Positions 7,257 through 16,571 of a stretch of DNA of 64,000 nt are shown in pieces; position 1 is the stretch's first letter; each line of letters opens with the position of its first letter. The stretch comes from Fulvivirga sediminis. GTDB lineage: Bacteria > Bacteroidota > Bacteroidia > Cytophagales > Cyclobacteriaceae. The translations under genes were made by a program, and so were the position numbers. The notes under the pieces are model-generated. The model was not told the origin of the DNA. It ran no database searches and saw nothing but the letters and a program-made list of their open reading frames with translations. The stretch spans positions 186,001 to 250,000 of the forward strand of contig NZ_JAESIY010000008.1 of NCBI RefSeq assembly GCF_016757215.1. The letters run 5' to 3'.

Positions 7257-9395
7257 GTGATCAACCCAGCAGACTTACTAGAGCCCTTGGCGTGGAGCCA
7301 ATCTACCATACTTTGTCTATTGGTCTTATTATTACCTTTATTCAGCTTCATTGTTATTGCCATTTTGCCAAATACTCAAGCCAAAGCCTCAGCTTGGGTA
7401 GGTATGTTCATGACGCTTATAGCTAGTATTATTTCCGTGCACTTGCTCATTGCAGGTTGGCAAGGAGCGGGTATTCATAGCCGTGTAGAGTGGTTTTCTT
7501 TTGGTCATTTACCTCCGTTTACTGTTGGTGTATTACTGAACGATCCCGCATTGTTGATGCTGGTTGTAGTTACCGTAATATCATTCTTAGTTCATCTGTT
7601 CTCCACAGCCTACATGGCTGGTGATGCAGGGTATAAAAAATACTTTGGCTTTCTGGGGCTTTTCACTTTCTCTATGTTGGGTATAATACTGGCAGATAAT
7701 GTGTTGGTAATTTTTATTTTCTGGGAGTTAGTGGGCTTATCTTCTTATCTACTGATCAGCCATTGGAATCATAAAGAGAGTGCCATAAAGGCCGCTAAGA
7801 AGGCATTTATTGTAAATAGAGTGGGAGATGTAGGTTTTATCATTGGGTTAGCTATTCTCTGGTCTCAGTTTAACACGCTTGATCTTGAAGCTTTAAAGGT
7901 ACTAATGCAGGCTTCTACCATAGAGAATGGTCAATGGATAGCCGGAGCCCACAGTGTGAGCCTTCCCTGGCTTACCGCAGCAGGTATTTGCTTGTTTTTA
8001 GGCGCTATGGGTAAGTCGGCTCAGTTTCCGCTTCAGGTATGGCTGCCCGATGCTATGGAAGGGCCCACTCCGGTTTCTGCATTGATACACGCAGCTACCA
8101 TGGTGGCGGCAGGGGTGTATCTTATGGCCAGAGTCTTCCCTCTGATGAGTATTGATGCACTGACCTTTGTAGCGATAATAGGATCTGTTACGGCTTTTAT
8201 GGGTGCTATTGCAGCTTTAGCTCAGCATGATATTAAGAAAGTGCTGGCTTTTTCTACCATTTCTCAGCTGGGATATATGCTCATGGGGATGGGGGTAGGA
8301 GCATATGATGCCGCTCTATTCCACTTGTTTACGCATGCCTTTTTTAAAGCCTGCTTGTTCTTATCAGCAGGAGCTATCATACATGCACTGCATGATTATG
8401 CTCATAGAGCTGATATACATTTCGATGCTCAGGATATGAGAAATATGGGAGGGCTAAGAAAATATTTGCCTTTTACTTTTATCGCTTATTTGGTGTCTAC
8501 CCTTGCGCTGATAGGCATACCTTTCTTCTCAGGGTATTTGTCTAAAGATGCCTTGCTTTCAGGAGCTTATGCCTGGGCAGATTTAATGTCTGAGCGCACA
8601 CTATCATGGCATTATTTAGTGCCTGATTTGGGGTTCATCACCGTAGTGCTTACGGCGCTTTATATGGTTCGTCAGTTGCTTTTAGTGTTTTTCGGAGATT
8701 TTAGAATAGCCGATGAACGATCAATAGAAGCTAATATCAAAGTAAAGGATGTGCCTTGGGTGATGAAAACAGCACTTAGCATTTTAGCGCTAATGTCTTT
8801 TGGTTTTATATGGTCTTTAAACCCATTGAACCATAGTTTGAGTTGGTTTCTTTCGGCATTGAAAACACCGACAATCTTAGTGCCTGGCATGAATGGAAAC
8901 TGGCAAAATAACCTAGTAGAGTTGGCAGAACACAATCATATGCAGGTAACTGTCATCTCTGTGTTTATGATAGTAATCGGTGGGCTAGTGGCCTGGTTCA
9001 TTTACAGGCCAAAAGGTAAATATGCAATCAATTATTTTAGTAGGCAGGGAGCAAGTAATGTGTGGCAGTGGCTGTCTTTTAATAACTGGTACCTAGATGA
9101 GATTTATAATGACTTTATAATACAACCCATAGAAGTACTATCACAGAAGTTGCAATTATTGGATACTAAAGTGATAGATAACTTTATTGATAAATTCGCC
9201 ATTTTCAATATCATATTAGGCCATTTAACAGCCTGGGTAGATAGAAATATTGTAGACGGATTAGTGAATTTTTCTGTTTACTTTGTCGGAAGAGTAGGTC
9301 TTATGACCAAATCGATGCAAGGAGGTAAAGTACAGAGCTATATTGCACTGGCTTTTGTGGGAATTTTAATATTCATTTTTTGGATAATCTGGTAG
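7257..9395 (+). CDS. nuoL: NADH-quinone oxidoreductase subunit L
   Basis: 712 residues from a GTG start 1 bp after the nuoK stop, with GAAAGGA upstream. It is an antiporter-like proton-pumping subunit of complex I. Signatures are IFWELVGLSSYLLI, the pumping-core LPDAMEGPTPVSALIHAATMVAAGVYL, and the histidine-rich HLFTHAFFKACLFLSAG. A long C-terminal region with the lateral-helix and final anchor (…FVGILIFIFWIIW) is present. There are about 16 hydrophobic helices. Full length, no anomalies. Confidence 0.96.
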   Translation: MINPADLLEPLAWSQSTILCLLVLLLPLFSFIVIAILPNTQAKASAWVGMFMTLIASIISVHLLIAGWQGAGIHSRVEWFSFGHLPPFTVGVLLNDPALLMLVVVTVISFLVHLFSTAYMAGDAGYKKYFGFLGLFTFSMLGIILADNVLVIFIFWELVGLSSYLLISHWNHKESAIKAAKKAFIVNRVGDVGFIIGLAILWSQFNTLDLEALKVLMQASTIENGQWIAGAHSVSLPWLTAAGICLFLGAMGKSAQFPLQVWLPDAMEGPTPVSALIHAATMVAAGVYLMARVFPLMSIDALTFVAIIGSVTAFMGAIAALAQHDIKKVLAFSTISQLGYMLMGMGVGAYDAALFHLFTHAFFKACLFLSAGAIIHALHDYAHRADIHFDAQDMRNMGGLRKYLPFTFIAYLVSTLALIGIPFFSGYLSKDALLSGAYAWADLMSERTLSWHYLVPDLGFITVVLTALYMVRQLLLVFFGDFRIADERSIEANIKVKDVPWVMKTALSILALMSFGFIWSLNPLNHSLSWFLSALKTPTILVPGMNGNWQNNLVELAEHNHMQVTVISVFMIVIGGLVAWFIYRPKGKYAINYFSRQGASNVWQWLSFNNWYLDEIYNDFIIQPIEVLSQKLQLLDTKVIDNFIDKFAIFNIILGHLTAWVDRNIVDGLVNFSVYFVGRVGLMTKSMQGGKVQSYIALAFVGILIFIFWIIW

Positions 9396-9399
9396 ATTA

Positions 9400-11130
9400 A
9401 TGCTAAACAATTATTTGCTTTCTATAATCATATTTTTACCTCTTATAGCTGCCTTAGTAGTGGCCTTTATACCAGGTAAGTTCAAAGGTGCTTTCAAATA
9501 TATAGCGCTGGGTATAGCCTCTTTGCAGGTGCTAATTGCCATTGTGCTATTGTCTGGTTATGATGCTTCATATGCAGGGGTAAACCACCTGAATGAATTT
9601 CAGTTTTTAGAAAATGTGCCTTGGTTTGATATTCACCTATCTTCTTTCGGTCATATTTCGGCAGACTATATCGTTGGAGTAGATGGCCTAAATATGAGTA
9701 TGGTATTACTATCAGTAGTAGTGATGCTCATAGGCACTATTGCTTCCTGGAATATCAAAACAAGAGAGAAGGGGTATTTTAGTCTTCTTTTATTGCTGAA
9801 TGGAGCCATTTTAGGATGTTTCCTTTCTTTAGACTTCCTGCTTTTCTATTTATTCTTTGAGTTTATGCTACTTCCTATGTACTTCCTGATAGGGTTATGG
9901 GGAGGCGTAAGGAGAGAATATGCATCTATAAAATTCTTCTTATACACTTTATTCGGATCCATTTTTATACTTATTGCCATGATAGCTCTGAACCTTTCAG
10001 TGGTTGATCCTGCTGCTACAGCTGTAGAAGCAGGTTTAGTGCAAGAGGGGCAAGTGGTAAGTAATGAAATAGTGGAGCAGGTGCAGCAGAGTTTGGCAGC
10101 AGGTCAGCTATCTAGAGAAAACCTGGTGCATACCTTTAACATGGTGTATATGACAGATCCTGCTAATTACATACCAGGATCAATAATGGATTATAAAGTG
10201 ATGAAAGTCATTCTTGGCCAAGAAGGAAGGCTGCTCATGTTCTTACTGCTCTTTATAGGTTTTGCCATTAAAATACCTGTGGTGCCTTTACATACGTGGT
10301 TGCCAGATGCTCACGTAGAAGCACCCACACCTATTTCGGTGATTTTGGCTGGGGTACTTCTAAAAATAGGAGGTTATGGTCTTATGCGTACGGCTTTTAT
10401 GATTATTCCTGATGGAGTAGGTTATTATGGCTGGATGATGGGACTGTTAGGTGTAATATCTATCATTTACGGTGCTTTAAACGCATTGGGAAGTAAAGAT
10501 CTTAAGAAGATGATCGCCTACTCTTCTGTGTCTCACATGGGCTTTGTGCTCTTGGGCTTAGCTTCAGGTACTACAGAAGGGGTGAGTGGTGCTGTTTATC
10601 AGATGGTGAGTCATGGGGTTATTTCTGCAGCCCTTTTCCTCATAGTAGGGGTTATTTATGAGCGCGGTCACGACAGAATAATACAGAACTATTCCGGGTT
10701 GATTAATAAAATGCCCAGGTATACCATTTTTACAGTTATATTCTTTTTTGCCTCTCTGGGTTTGCCTGGTTTTTCAGGATTTATAGCAGAGATATTTGTG
10801 CTGTTGGGATCATTTAACTCATCAGTGGTAAATGGATTTTTACCTAAGTGGATGACTATAATCGCCGCTTTAGGTTTAATTTTTAGTGCAGCGTATTATC
10901 TATGGACTATACAGCGAATGTTTTTTGGTAAGTTTTTCACAAAAATTGAAGTGAGCAATGATGAGCTTACTGATCTTAATACCAGAGAATATGTGATGTT
11001 GGTGCCTTTAGTAATATTAGCTTTATTGATGGGAGTATTCCCTTCATTTTTATTGGATATGATTAATAATTCCATAGCTGTATTTACGGATGTAATCGGC
11101 CAGTACGGAGATATTATTCAGCAAAACTAA
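9400..11130 (+). CDS. nuoM: NADH-quinone oxidoreductase subunit M
   Basis: 576 residues, an antiporter-like proton-pumping subunit of complex I. Seen are FFEFMLLPMYFLIGLWG, the LPDAHVEAPTPISVILAGVLLKIGGYG pumping core, and SSVSHMGFVLLGLASG. One loop of ~60 residues (about 205-265, rich in Q, E and V) between helices is longer than in the E. coli protein and looks like a lineage insertion. The ATG at 9400 follows the nuoL stop by 4 bp. Confidence 0.96.
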   Translation: MLNNYLLSIIIFLPLIAALVVAFIPGKFKGAFKYIALGIASLQVLIAIVLLSGYDASYAGVNHLNEFQFLENVPWFDIHLSSFGHISADYIVGVDGLNMSMVLLSVVVMLIGTIASWNIKTREKGYFSLLLLLNGAILGCFLSLDFLLFYLFFEFMLLPMYFLIGLWGGVRREYASIKFFLYTLFGSIFILIAMIALNLSVVDPAATAVEAGLVQEGQVVSNEIVEQVQQSLAAGQLSRENLVHTFNMVYMTDPANYIPGSIMDYKVMKVILGQEGRLLMFLLLFIGFAIKIPVVPLHTWLPDAHVEAPTPISVILAGVLLKIGGYGLMRTAFMIIPDGVGYYGWMMGLLGVISIIYGALNALGSKDLKKMIAYSSVSHMGFVLLGLASGTTEGVSGAVYQMVSHGVISAALFLIVGVIYERGHDRIIQNYSGLINKMPRYTIFTVIFFFASLGLPGFSGFIAEIFVLLGSFNSSVVNGFLPKWMTIIAALGLIFSAAYYLWTIQRMFFGKFFTKIEVSNDELTDLNTREYVMLVPLVILALLMGVFPSFLLDMINNSIAVFTDVIGQYGDIIQQN

Positions 11131-11137
11131 AGATACC

Positions 11138-12628
11138 TTGCAAGAAAAGCTTACAGCCATAACCGGAAGTATGGGCTATTTTCTACCAGAAATAGCTATT
11201 GTAATATCACTTGTGCTATTGCTTATAGCAGGTCTGTTTAATGCCGGAAGATTAAATAAACTATATCAGGTTTTAGCATTGGCTTTTCTGGCTGTCACTA
11301 TGGTGCTGGTAGTGGGCCAGTGGCAAGAGGTGGGGGATCTGGTGAGACCGCTACCCTTGTTTAATAACATGGTTCAGCTGACGAGTGTGAGTGTTTTCTG
11401 GAAGATGATATGTGTTTTGGGTGCTTTTATCACCGTAGCAATGGGCTTTGGTAATCAGGATTTTAAAGATAAGAGTAGTGAATACTACCTACTAGCATTT
11501 GGTGTTTTGCTGGGAGCGCATCTGCTGGTAATGGCTAATAACCTACTTACTATCTACCTATCTATAGAGCTACTTTCTATTACGGCATATATACTCACCT
11601 CTTTCTCATTTAATGCTGCTTCAAAAGAAGCTGCTGTTAAATACTTACTTTTCGGAGCTGCAGCTTCAGGGGTGATGCTGTTTGGTATGTCATGGCTATA
11701 TGCGCTTACCGGCACCTTAACCATTGATGATGTACAGTTTTTAGATGGCCTTATTAAAGCCAATGCATTGCCCTTTACGCTGGCAGCTATTATGACCTTA
11801 GCTGGGTTGCTATACAAAATATCAGCGGCGCCAATGCATATATGGGCACCCGATGTATATACCGCAGCTCCTACTCCGGTGGCAGCTTATTTTTCAATTG
11901 TGCCGAAGCTGGCAGGAATAGGTATTTTAATGAAATGGATGATGGTTATTAATCTATTTGGTAGCAGCCCTGTAAACTGGACTATTGTGCTTGCTACCAT
12001 AGCCATGATCTCTATAGGTATTGGAAATTTTAGTGCCTTATGGCAAAATAATGTCAAGCGCCTATTAGCATATTCTTCTATAGCTCATTCTGGCTTTTTA
12101 GTAGCAGGGTTGGTTGCTTATAGCGAAACAGCTTACAAGGCCATTCTTTTTTATTCTGCTATATATCTGCTAATGAATATGGCTGCTTTTCTTTTCGTTA
12201 ACCATGCAGAGAAGGAGTGGGGCTATACCAAAGTGGAAGATTATAAAGGTCTGATTAATGTGCAGCCACTATTGGGGGTGGCCTTAGTAATTGTAATGAT
12301 TGCACTTACCGGATTGCCTCCTACAGGTGGTTTTACAGGTAAGTTTTTGATATTTAGTGCTTTATGGGATAGTTACGTAGAGTCTGGCAATGACTGGAGC
12401 TTGTACCTGTTAATTTTTGGTTTGATGAATACCGTGATTGCACTGTTTTATTACCTCAAATTACCTTACTACATTATCTTTAAAAACGCTGAACAAAAAC
12501 CTCAAAAGCAATTAATATTCTCATTGCAGAATTTTATAGGATTCTTTTTGGTTGTAATGATTTTGTTATCATTCTTTAAACCAGATAGTTTGATGAGGAT
12601 CATTAATAGTGTTAGTTTTGCATTTTAA
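11138..12628 (+). CDS. nuoN: NADH-quinone oxidoreductase subunit N
   Basis: 496 residues from a TTG start 7 bp after nuoM; the next in-frame ATG, at 11171, would remove the first 11 residues. NuoN is the third antiporter-like subunit. Signatures are LSIELLSITAYILTSF, the APDVYTAAPTPVAAYFSIVPKLAGIG core, SSIAHSGFLVAGLVAY and LTGLPPTGGFTGKFLIF. Helices and length are normal. The PurF-like gene follows 8 bp later and probably shares the transcript. Confidence 0.96.
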   Translation: MQEKLTAITGSMGYFLPEIAIVISLVLLLIAGLFNAGRLNKLYQVLALAFLAVTMVLVVGQWQEVGDLVRPLPLFNNMVQLTSVSVFWKMICVLGAFITVAMGFGNQDFKDKSSEYYLLAFGVLLGAHLLVMANNLLTIYLSIELLSITAYILTSFSFNAASKEAAVKYLLFGAAASGVMLFGMSWLYALTGTLTIDDVQFLDGLIKANALPFTLAAIMTLAGLLYKISAAPMHIWAPDVYTAAPTPVAAYFSIVPKLAGIGILMKWMMVINLFGSSPVNWTIVLATIAMISIGIGNFSALWQNNVKRLLAYSSIAHSGFLVAGLVAYSETAYKAILFYSAIYLLMNMAAFLFVNHAEKEWGYTKVEDYKGLINVQPLLGVALVIVMIALTGLPPTGGFTGKFLIFSALWDSYVESGNDWSLYLLIFGLMNTVIALFYYLKLPYYIIFKNAEQKPQKQLIFSLQNFIGFFLVVMILLSFFKPDSLMRIINSVSFAF

Positions 12629-12636
12629 ATACTGAT

Positions 12637-14526
12637 ATGAGCGACAGCATAAAACACGAATGTGGAATAGCCATGGTCAGGCTAAGAAAACCACTTTCCT
12701 ATTTCATTGAAAAGTATGGTTCTCCTACCTACGCAGTTAACAAAATGTATATTTTAATGGAAAAGCAAAGAAACCGCGGTCAGGACGGTGTAGGGATTGC
12801 TAACATTAAAATTAATCAAAAGCCGGGTTTGCGATATATCAGTCGCTATAGATCTATAGATCAGGAACCTATCAAAAGCATCTTTGAGAAGATTGCTAAG
12901 AAGTATAAAAAGGCAGCGAAGGAGGGAAAGGAACTGTATTATGATGAGCACTGGATGAAAGATAACTGTGCTTTCACTGGAGAGGTTTGGTTAGGCCACC
13001 TGAGATATGGTACACACGGGAAAAATAGTATTGAAAACTGCCACCCGTTCTTACGTCAAAATAACTGGCGAAGTAGAAACCTGGTGGTGGCTGGTAACTT
13101 CAATATGACTAATGTGGATCAACTTTTCGATATTTTAGTGCGCTTAGGTCAGCACCCTAAAGAAAAAGTGGATACCGTGACCGTAATGGAAAAAATAGGT
13201 CACTTTTTAGATGAAGAAAACAATGATATCTTCAGAAAGTATAAGGAACAATATACTAACCAGGAGATAACAGAGGTTATAGAGAGCGAGCTTGACCTGC
13301 AAAAGGTGTTAAGTCGCGCTTGTAAAGATTTTGATGGAGGATATGCAATGGCAGGGATGGTAGGTCATGGAGATGCCTTCGTAGCCAGAGATCCAGGAGG
13401 AATAAGACCTGCATATTACTACGCTGATGATGAGGTGATAGTAGTGGCATCTGAAAAGCCTGCCATTAAAACAGCTTTCAATGTTGATTATGGAGAGATT
13501 AAAGAAATAAAGCCTGGTCATGCGCTTATCATCAAGAAAGATGGTGAGTACGGTGAGTATCAGTTTATTCAGCCTAAGGAGAAAAAGACTTCATGTAGTT
13601 TCGAAAGAATTTATTTCTCTAGAGGTACAGATCCTGATATTTATAATGAAAGGAAAAAATTGGGGGCTTTACTGGTTCCTCAGATTCTGAAGTCTATCAA
13701 TTTCGATTTAAAAAACACAGTATTTTCTTATATTCCTAATACCGCAGAAACGGCCTTTTTAGGAATGATGCAAGGCATGGAAGATTATCTTAGTGCCAAG
13801 CGTAAGGAAGTAGTGATAGATAAGAAACCTCATATGGGTGATTTGGAAGAGTTTTTGTCTTTCCGCCCTAGAGTAGAAAAAATAGTATTGAAAGACGCTA
13901 AGCTAAGAACCTTCATCGCTGATGATAATCACAGAGATGAAATGGTAGCTCATGTGTATGACACTACCTATGAAGTGGTCAACAAAGGAAAAGATACGTT
14001 GGTTATTATGGATGATTCCATAGTAAGAGGAACTACTCTCGAGAAGAGTATCTTAACCATGATCACTCGTCTTAGACCTAAGAAAGTAGTAATAGTGTCT
14101 TCTGCACCACAAATTAGATTCCCGGATTGCTATGGTATTGATATGTCTAAAATGAATGAATTTGTGGCTTTTAGGGCTATGGTTCAGTTGTTGAAAGATG
14201 AGAACAAAGAGCATTTGATGGGAGAGGTGTATGATTTATGCGTTCAGGCATTAGCTAATAAGGAGAATGTTAACCACGTAAATAAGCTCTATGATGAGTT
14301 TACTTATGAGCAGATATCTGCTAAGGTAGCGGAAATAGTGAAGCCACCTGAGATGTTGGCAGATCTGGAAGTGATATATCAGACAGTAGGCAACCTGCAC
14401 AAGGCTTGTCCTAACCATTCAGGGGATTGGTATTTTACGGGTAATTTCCCTACTCCGGGCGGAACTCGAGTAGCGAATCAGTCTTATGTGAACTTTATGG
14501 AAGGTAAGCTGGTAAGGGCTTACTAA
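12637..14526 (+). CDS. PurF-like amidophosphoribosyltransferase family protein (629 aa)
   Basis: 629 residues, longer than classical PurF (~470-510). N-terminal class II glutamine amidotransferase (Ntn) domain: the nucleophile would be C9 after an 8-residue propeptide (MSDSIKHE), as seen in some PurF proteins, with HLRYGTHGKNSIENCHPF and an internal glutamine-site stretch. C-terminal type I phosphoribosyltransferase domain with the PRPP loop VIMDDSIVRGTT. Classical PurF makes phosphoribosylamine, the first purine step. The extra length, and inserted segments around 380-420 and at the C terminus (600-629), mark a Bacteroidota-type paralogue whose exact reaction I cannot confirm. It lies directly after nuoN and ends at a strong terminator. 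Confidence 0.8.
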   Translation: MSDSIKHECGIAMVRLRKPLSYFIEKYGSPTYAVNKMYILMEKQRNRGQDGVGIANIKINQKPGLRYISRYRSIDQEPIKSIFEKIAKKYKKAAKEGKELYYDEHWMKDNCAFTGEVWLGHLRYGTHGKNSIENCHPFLRQNNWRSRNLVVAGNFNMTNVDQLFDILVRLGQHPKEKVDTVTVMEKIGHFLDEENNDIFRKYKEQYTNQEITEVIESELDLQKVLSRACKDFDGGYAMAGMVGHGDAFVARDPGGIRPAYYYADDEVIVVASEKPAIKTAFNVDYGEIKEIKPGHALIIKKDGEYGEYQFIQPKEKKTSCSFERIYFSRGTDPDIYNERKKLGALLVPQILKSINFDLKNTVFSYIPNTAETAFLGMMQGMEDYLSAKRKEVVIDKKPHMGDLEEFLSFRPRVEKIVLKDAKLRTFIADDNHRDEMVAHVYDTTYEVVNKGKDTLVIMDDSIVRGTTLEKSILTMITRLRPKKVVIVSSAPQIRFPDCYGIDMSKMNEFVAFRAMVQLLKDENKEHLMGEVYDLCVQALANKENVNHVNKLYDEFTYEQISAKVAEIVKPPEMLADLEVIYQTVGNLHKACPNHSGDWYFTGNFPTPGGTRVANQSYVNFMEGKLVRAY

Positions 14527-14543
14527 GCAATACATAATATTTT

Positions 14544-14582
14544 AAGAGGTTGTATCATAATTCAATGATGATACAACCTCTT
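14544..14582 (+). terminator. Rho-independent terminator of the nuo/PurF-like operon
   Basis: A perfect 15-bp inverted repeat (AAGAGGTTGTATCAT at 14544-14558 with its complement at 14568-14582) is followed by TTTTTG on the plus strand. It closes the transcript of the nuo block and PurF-like gene. Confidence 0.92.
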
Positions 14583-14704
14583 TTTGTTTTTAATGCTTAA
14601 CTGCTTTCAGCGGTATTTCTGAGTCCTTCTTAAGTGGGCTTGATTATTTTAGACCTGCTATCTTTTGCGATTAGGCAGAAGCTCAAGATCTTCAATGGCC
14701 TTTT

Positions 14705-15889
14705 TTATAATAAATTAAAGGCCTCTTGAATAACTGCACAGCCCTTTCTGATATCTTCTTCAGAAATATTAAGAGGAGGAGAAATTCTAAAGCTATTAGG
14801 ACATGATAAAAACCAGAAAGTGATTACGCCGTGATCAAGGCAGTATTTTGCTATTTTAAATACATCATCACTAGAGGCAAAGTCTATCGCGAACATCATG
14901 CCTTTTCTTCTTATCTCTATGATTTTATGGTGCTGTAATAGAGATTCTATCAGCTGTCCTTTAGCCTCTACCTGAGCTACAATATTTTCATTTTCAAAAA
15001 CCTCCAATACACCTAAAGCCGCTGCACAACTAGCAGGGTTGCCCCCAAAAGTGGTGATATGCCCCAGCATGGGATCATGAGTTAAAGAAGTCATTTTTTC
15101 ATAGGAAGAGATAAAAGCGCCGATGGGTAAGCCTCCTCCCAGTGCTTTGGCGGTTGTGAGTATGTCTGGCACAATGTTAAAATGCTCAAAAGCAAACATT
15201 TTACCAGTACGTCCCATGCCTGCCTGTATCTCGTCAAATATAATGAGTGTGCCGGTATCATCACATTTTGCTCTAAGAGCGGTCATGTATTCTTGGCTAG
15301 GTACACGAACTCCGGCATCACCTTGCACGGTCTCCATAATGATGCAGGCCGTTTTGGTGGTGATCATTTTCAGATCATCCATGTTGTTAAACCTTACAAA
15401 CTTCACATCTGGCAAGAGAGGGCGGAAGGCCTGCTTTTTAGTTTCATTACCAGACACACTTAATGAGCCATGTGTACTACCATGATAAGAACCTCGGCAA
15501 GAGATAATTTCAGTTCTTCCGGTGTATCGTTTGACTAATTTTAAGGCTCCTTCATTAGCTTCAGTACCGCTGTTAGTAAAGTAGCAGCAGTTAAGGCTTG
15601 GAGGTAAAAGTTCGGTGAGCTTTTTGGCCAGCAGGTTTGGTGTAGACTGTACAAATTCACCATATACCATTACATGCAAGTGCTTATCTACTTGCTCCTT
15701 AATGCGATTGATGATATGTGGGTGCTGATGACCTAAATGGTTTACGCCTACGCCGGATATAAGATCCAGGTATGCCTTACCATCAGGTGAATATAAGTAG
15801 CTGCCGGCTGCCTTTTCTACTTCCAATAAAATAGGGGAGCCGGTAGTTTGTGCTATGTTCTTGAGAAAAATTTCATGACTGAATTCCAT
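14705..15889 (-). CDS. Class III PLP-dependent aminotransferase (acetylornithine/ornithine type)
   Basis: 394 residues. Fold type I aminotransferase of the ornithine/acetylornithine/4-aminobutyrate group. Seen are the phosphate-binding NSGTEANEGALKL, the IIFDEIQAGMGRTGKMFAFEH segment with the PLP-contacting Asp, and the Schiff-base lysine in TTAKALGGGLPIGAF. The substrate cannot be fixed from sequence: no arg, gab or other pathway genes are adjacent. The ATG at 15889 gives the normal N terminus. It is convergent with the operon upstream on the plus strand and followed by an AT-rich spacer on its 5' side. Confidence 0.85.
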   Translation of the reverse strand: MEFSHEIFLKNIAQTTGSPILLEVEKAAGSYLYSPDGKAYLDLISGVGVNHLGHQHPHIINRIKEQVDKHLHVMVYGEFVQSTPNLLAKKLTELLPPSLNCCYFTNSGTEANEGALKLVKRYTGRTEIISCRGSYHGSTHGSLSVSGNETKKQAFRPLLPDVKFVRFNNMDDLKMITTKTACIIMETVQGDAGVRVPSQEYMTALRAKCDDTGTLIIFDEIQAGMGRTGKMFAFEHFNIVPDILTTAKALGGGLPIGAFISSYEKMTSLTHDPMLGHITTFGGNPASCAAALGVLEVFENENIVAQVEAKGQLIESLLQHHKIIEIRRKGMMFAIDFASSDDVFKIAKYCLDHGVITFWFLSCPNSFRISPPLNISEEDIRKGCAVIQEAFNLL

Positions 15890-16034
15890 AGTTGCAAAAA
15901 TATATAATAGCAGCTCAGAATATATAATTAACCCTATTAATTAAATAAGTGAGCTGCTTCAATATTATTTTGATATTGCATAGAAGAAGTAAGTCCATGA
16001 ATAATTATCTCCTTATTCATCCTGAGAAATACCT

Positions 16035-16568
16035 TTAAGGTTGGTTTTGCAGTAAGGCTACCATAGATTCATTTCCCTGAGATTTGGCATAAGCTAAAGG
16101 AGTATTTCCATAAGCATCTTTCACGTTGAGTTCAGCGCCATTATTTAGAAGTATTTGAGCTATTTCTTCTCTGCCAAAAGTAGCGGCAAAGGTAAGTGCC
16201 GTGGCACCGTTATAATTTCTGATATTGACAGAAGCGCCTGATTGAATTAATAATTTTGCTAGAGAAGCATACCCTTTGAAAGTAGCTCCCATTAACGCCG
16301 TGTTGCCGGCATTATCCTGGGCATTGGTTTTTACTTGCTGTGAAAGTAAATATTCACTGGCCTCTTGTTGGTCATTGTAAATAGCAAGGATCAAAGGCGT
16401 GAATCCTTTGTGGTCATGGCTATTGAGGGTGTCTGGATCTGCTGCAGCCAAAGCTCTCAGTGTTGCGATATCTCCAATTCTAGCTGCATCAAATACATTA
16501 CTACTGTGTTGGGCCGATGTGCTCCCCAAGGAGATCATTGTTATTGTGATTAATAATAGATGTTTCAT
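16035..16568 (-). CDS. Exported ankyrin-repeat protein
   Basis: 177 residues. Signal peptide at residues 1-19 (MKHLLLITITMISLGSTSAQ, so probably periplasmic), then about four ankyrin repeats (residues ~25-175; motifs DHKGFTPLILAIYND, DNAGNTALMGATFKG, NYNGATALTFAATFG, DAYGNTPLAYAKSQG). Ankyrin repeats bind proteins. It follows hemH by 3 bp and shares a strand with the catalase and hemA, recalling the catalase-associated ankyrin AnkB of Pseudomonas, which sits beside katB (established there, inferred here). It may help assemble or hold the exported catalase. Confidence 0.88.
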   Translation of the reverse strand: MKHLLLITITMISLGSTSAQHSSNVFDAARIGDIATLRALAAADPDTLNSHDHKGFTPLILAIYNDQQEASEYLLSQQVKTNAQDNAGNTALMGATFKGYASLAKLLIQSGASVNIRNYNGATALTFAATFGREEIAQILLNNGAELNVKDAYGNTPLAYAKSQGNESMVALLQNQP

Positions 16569-16571
16569 GAT

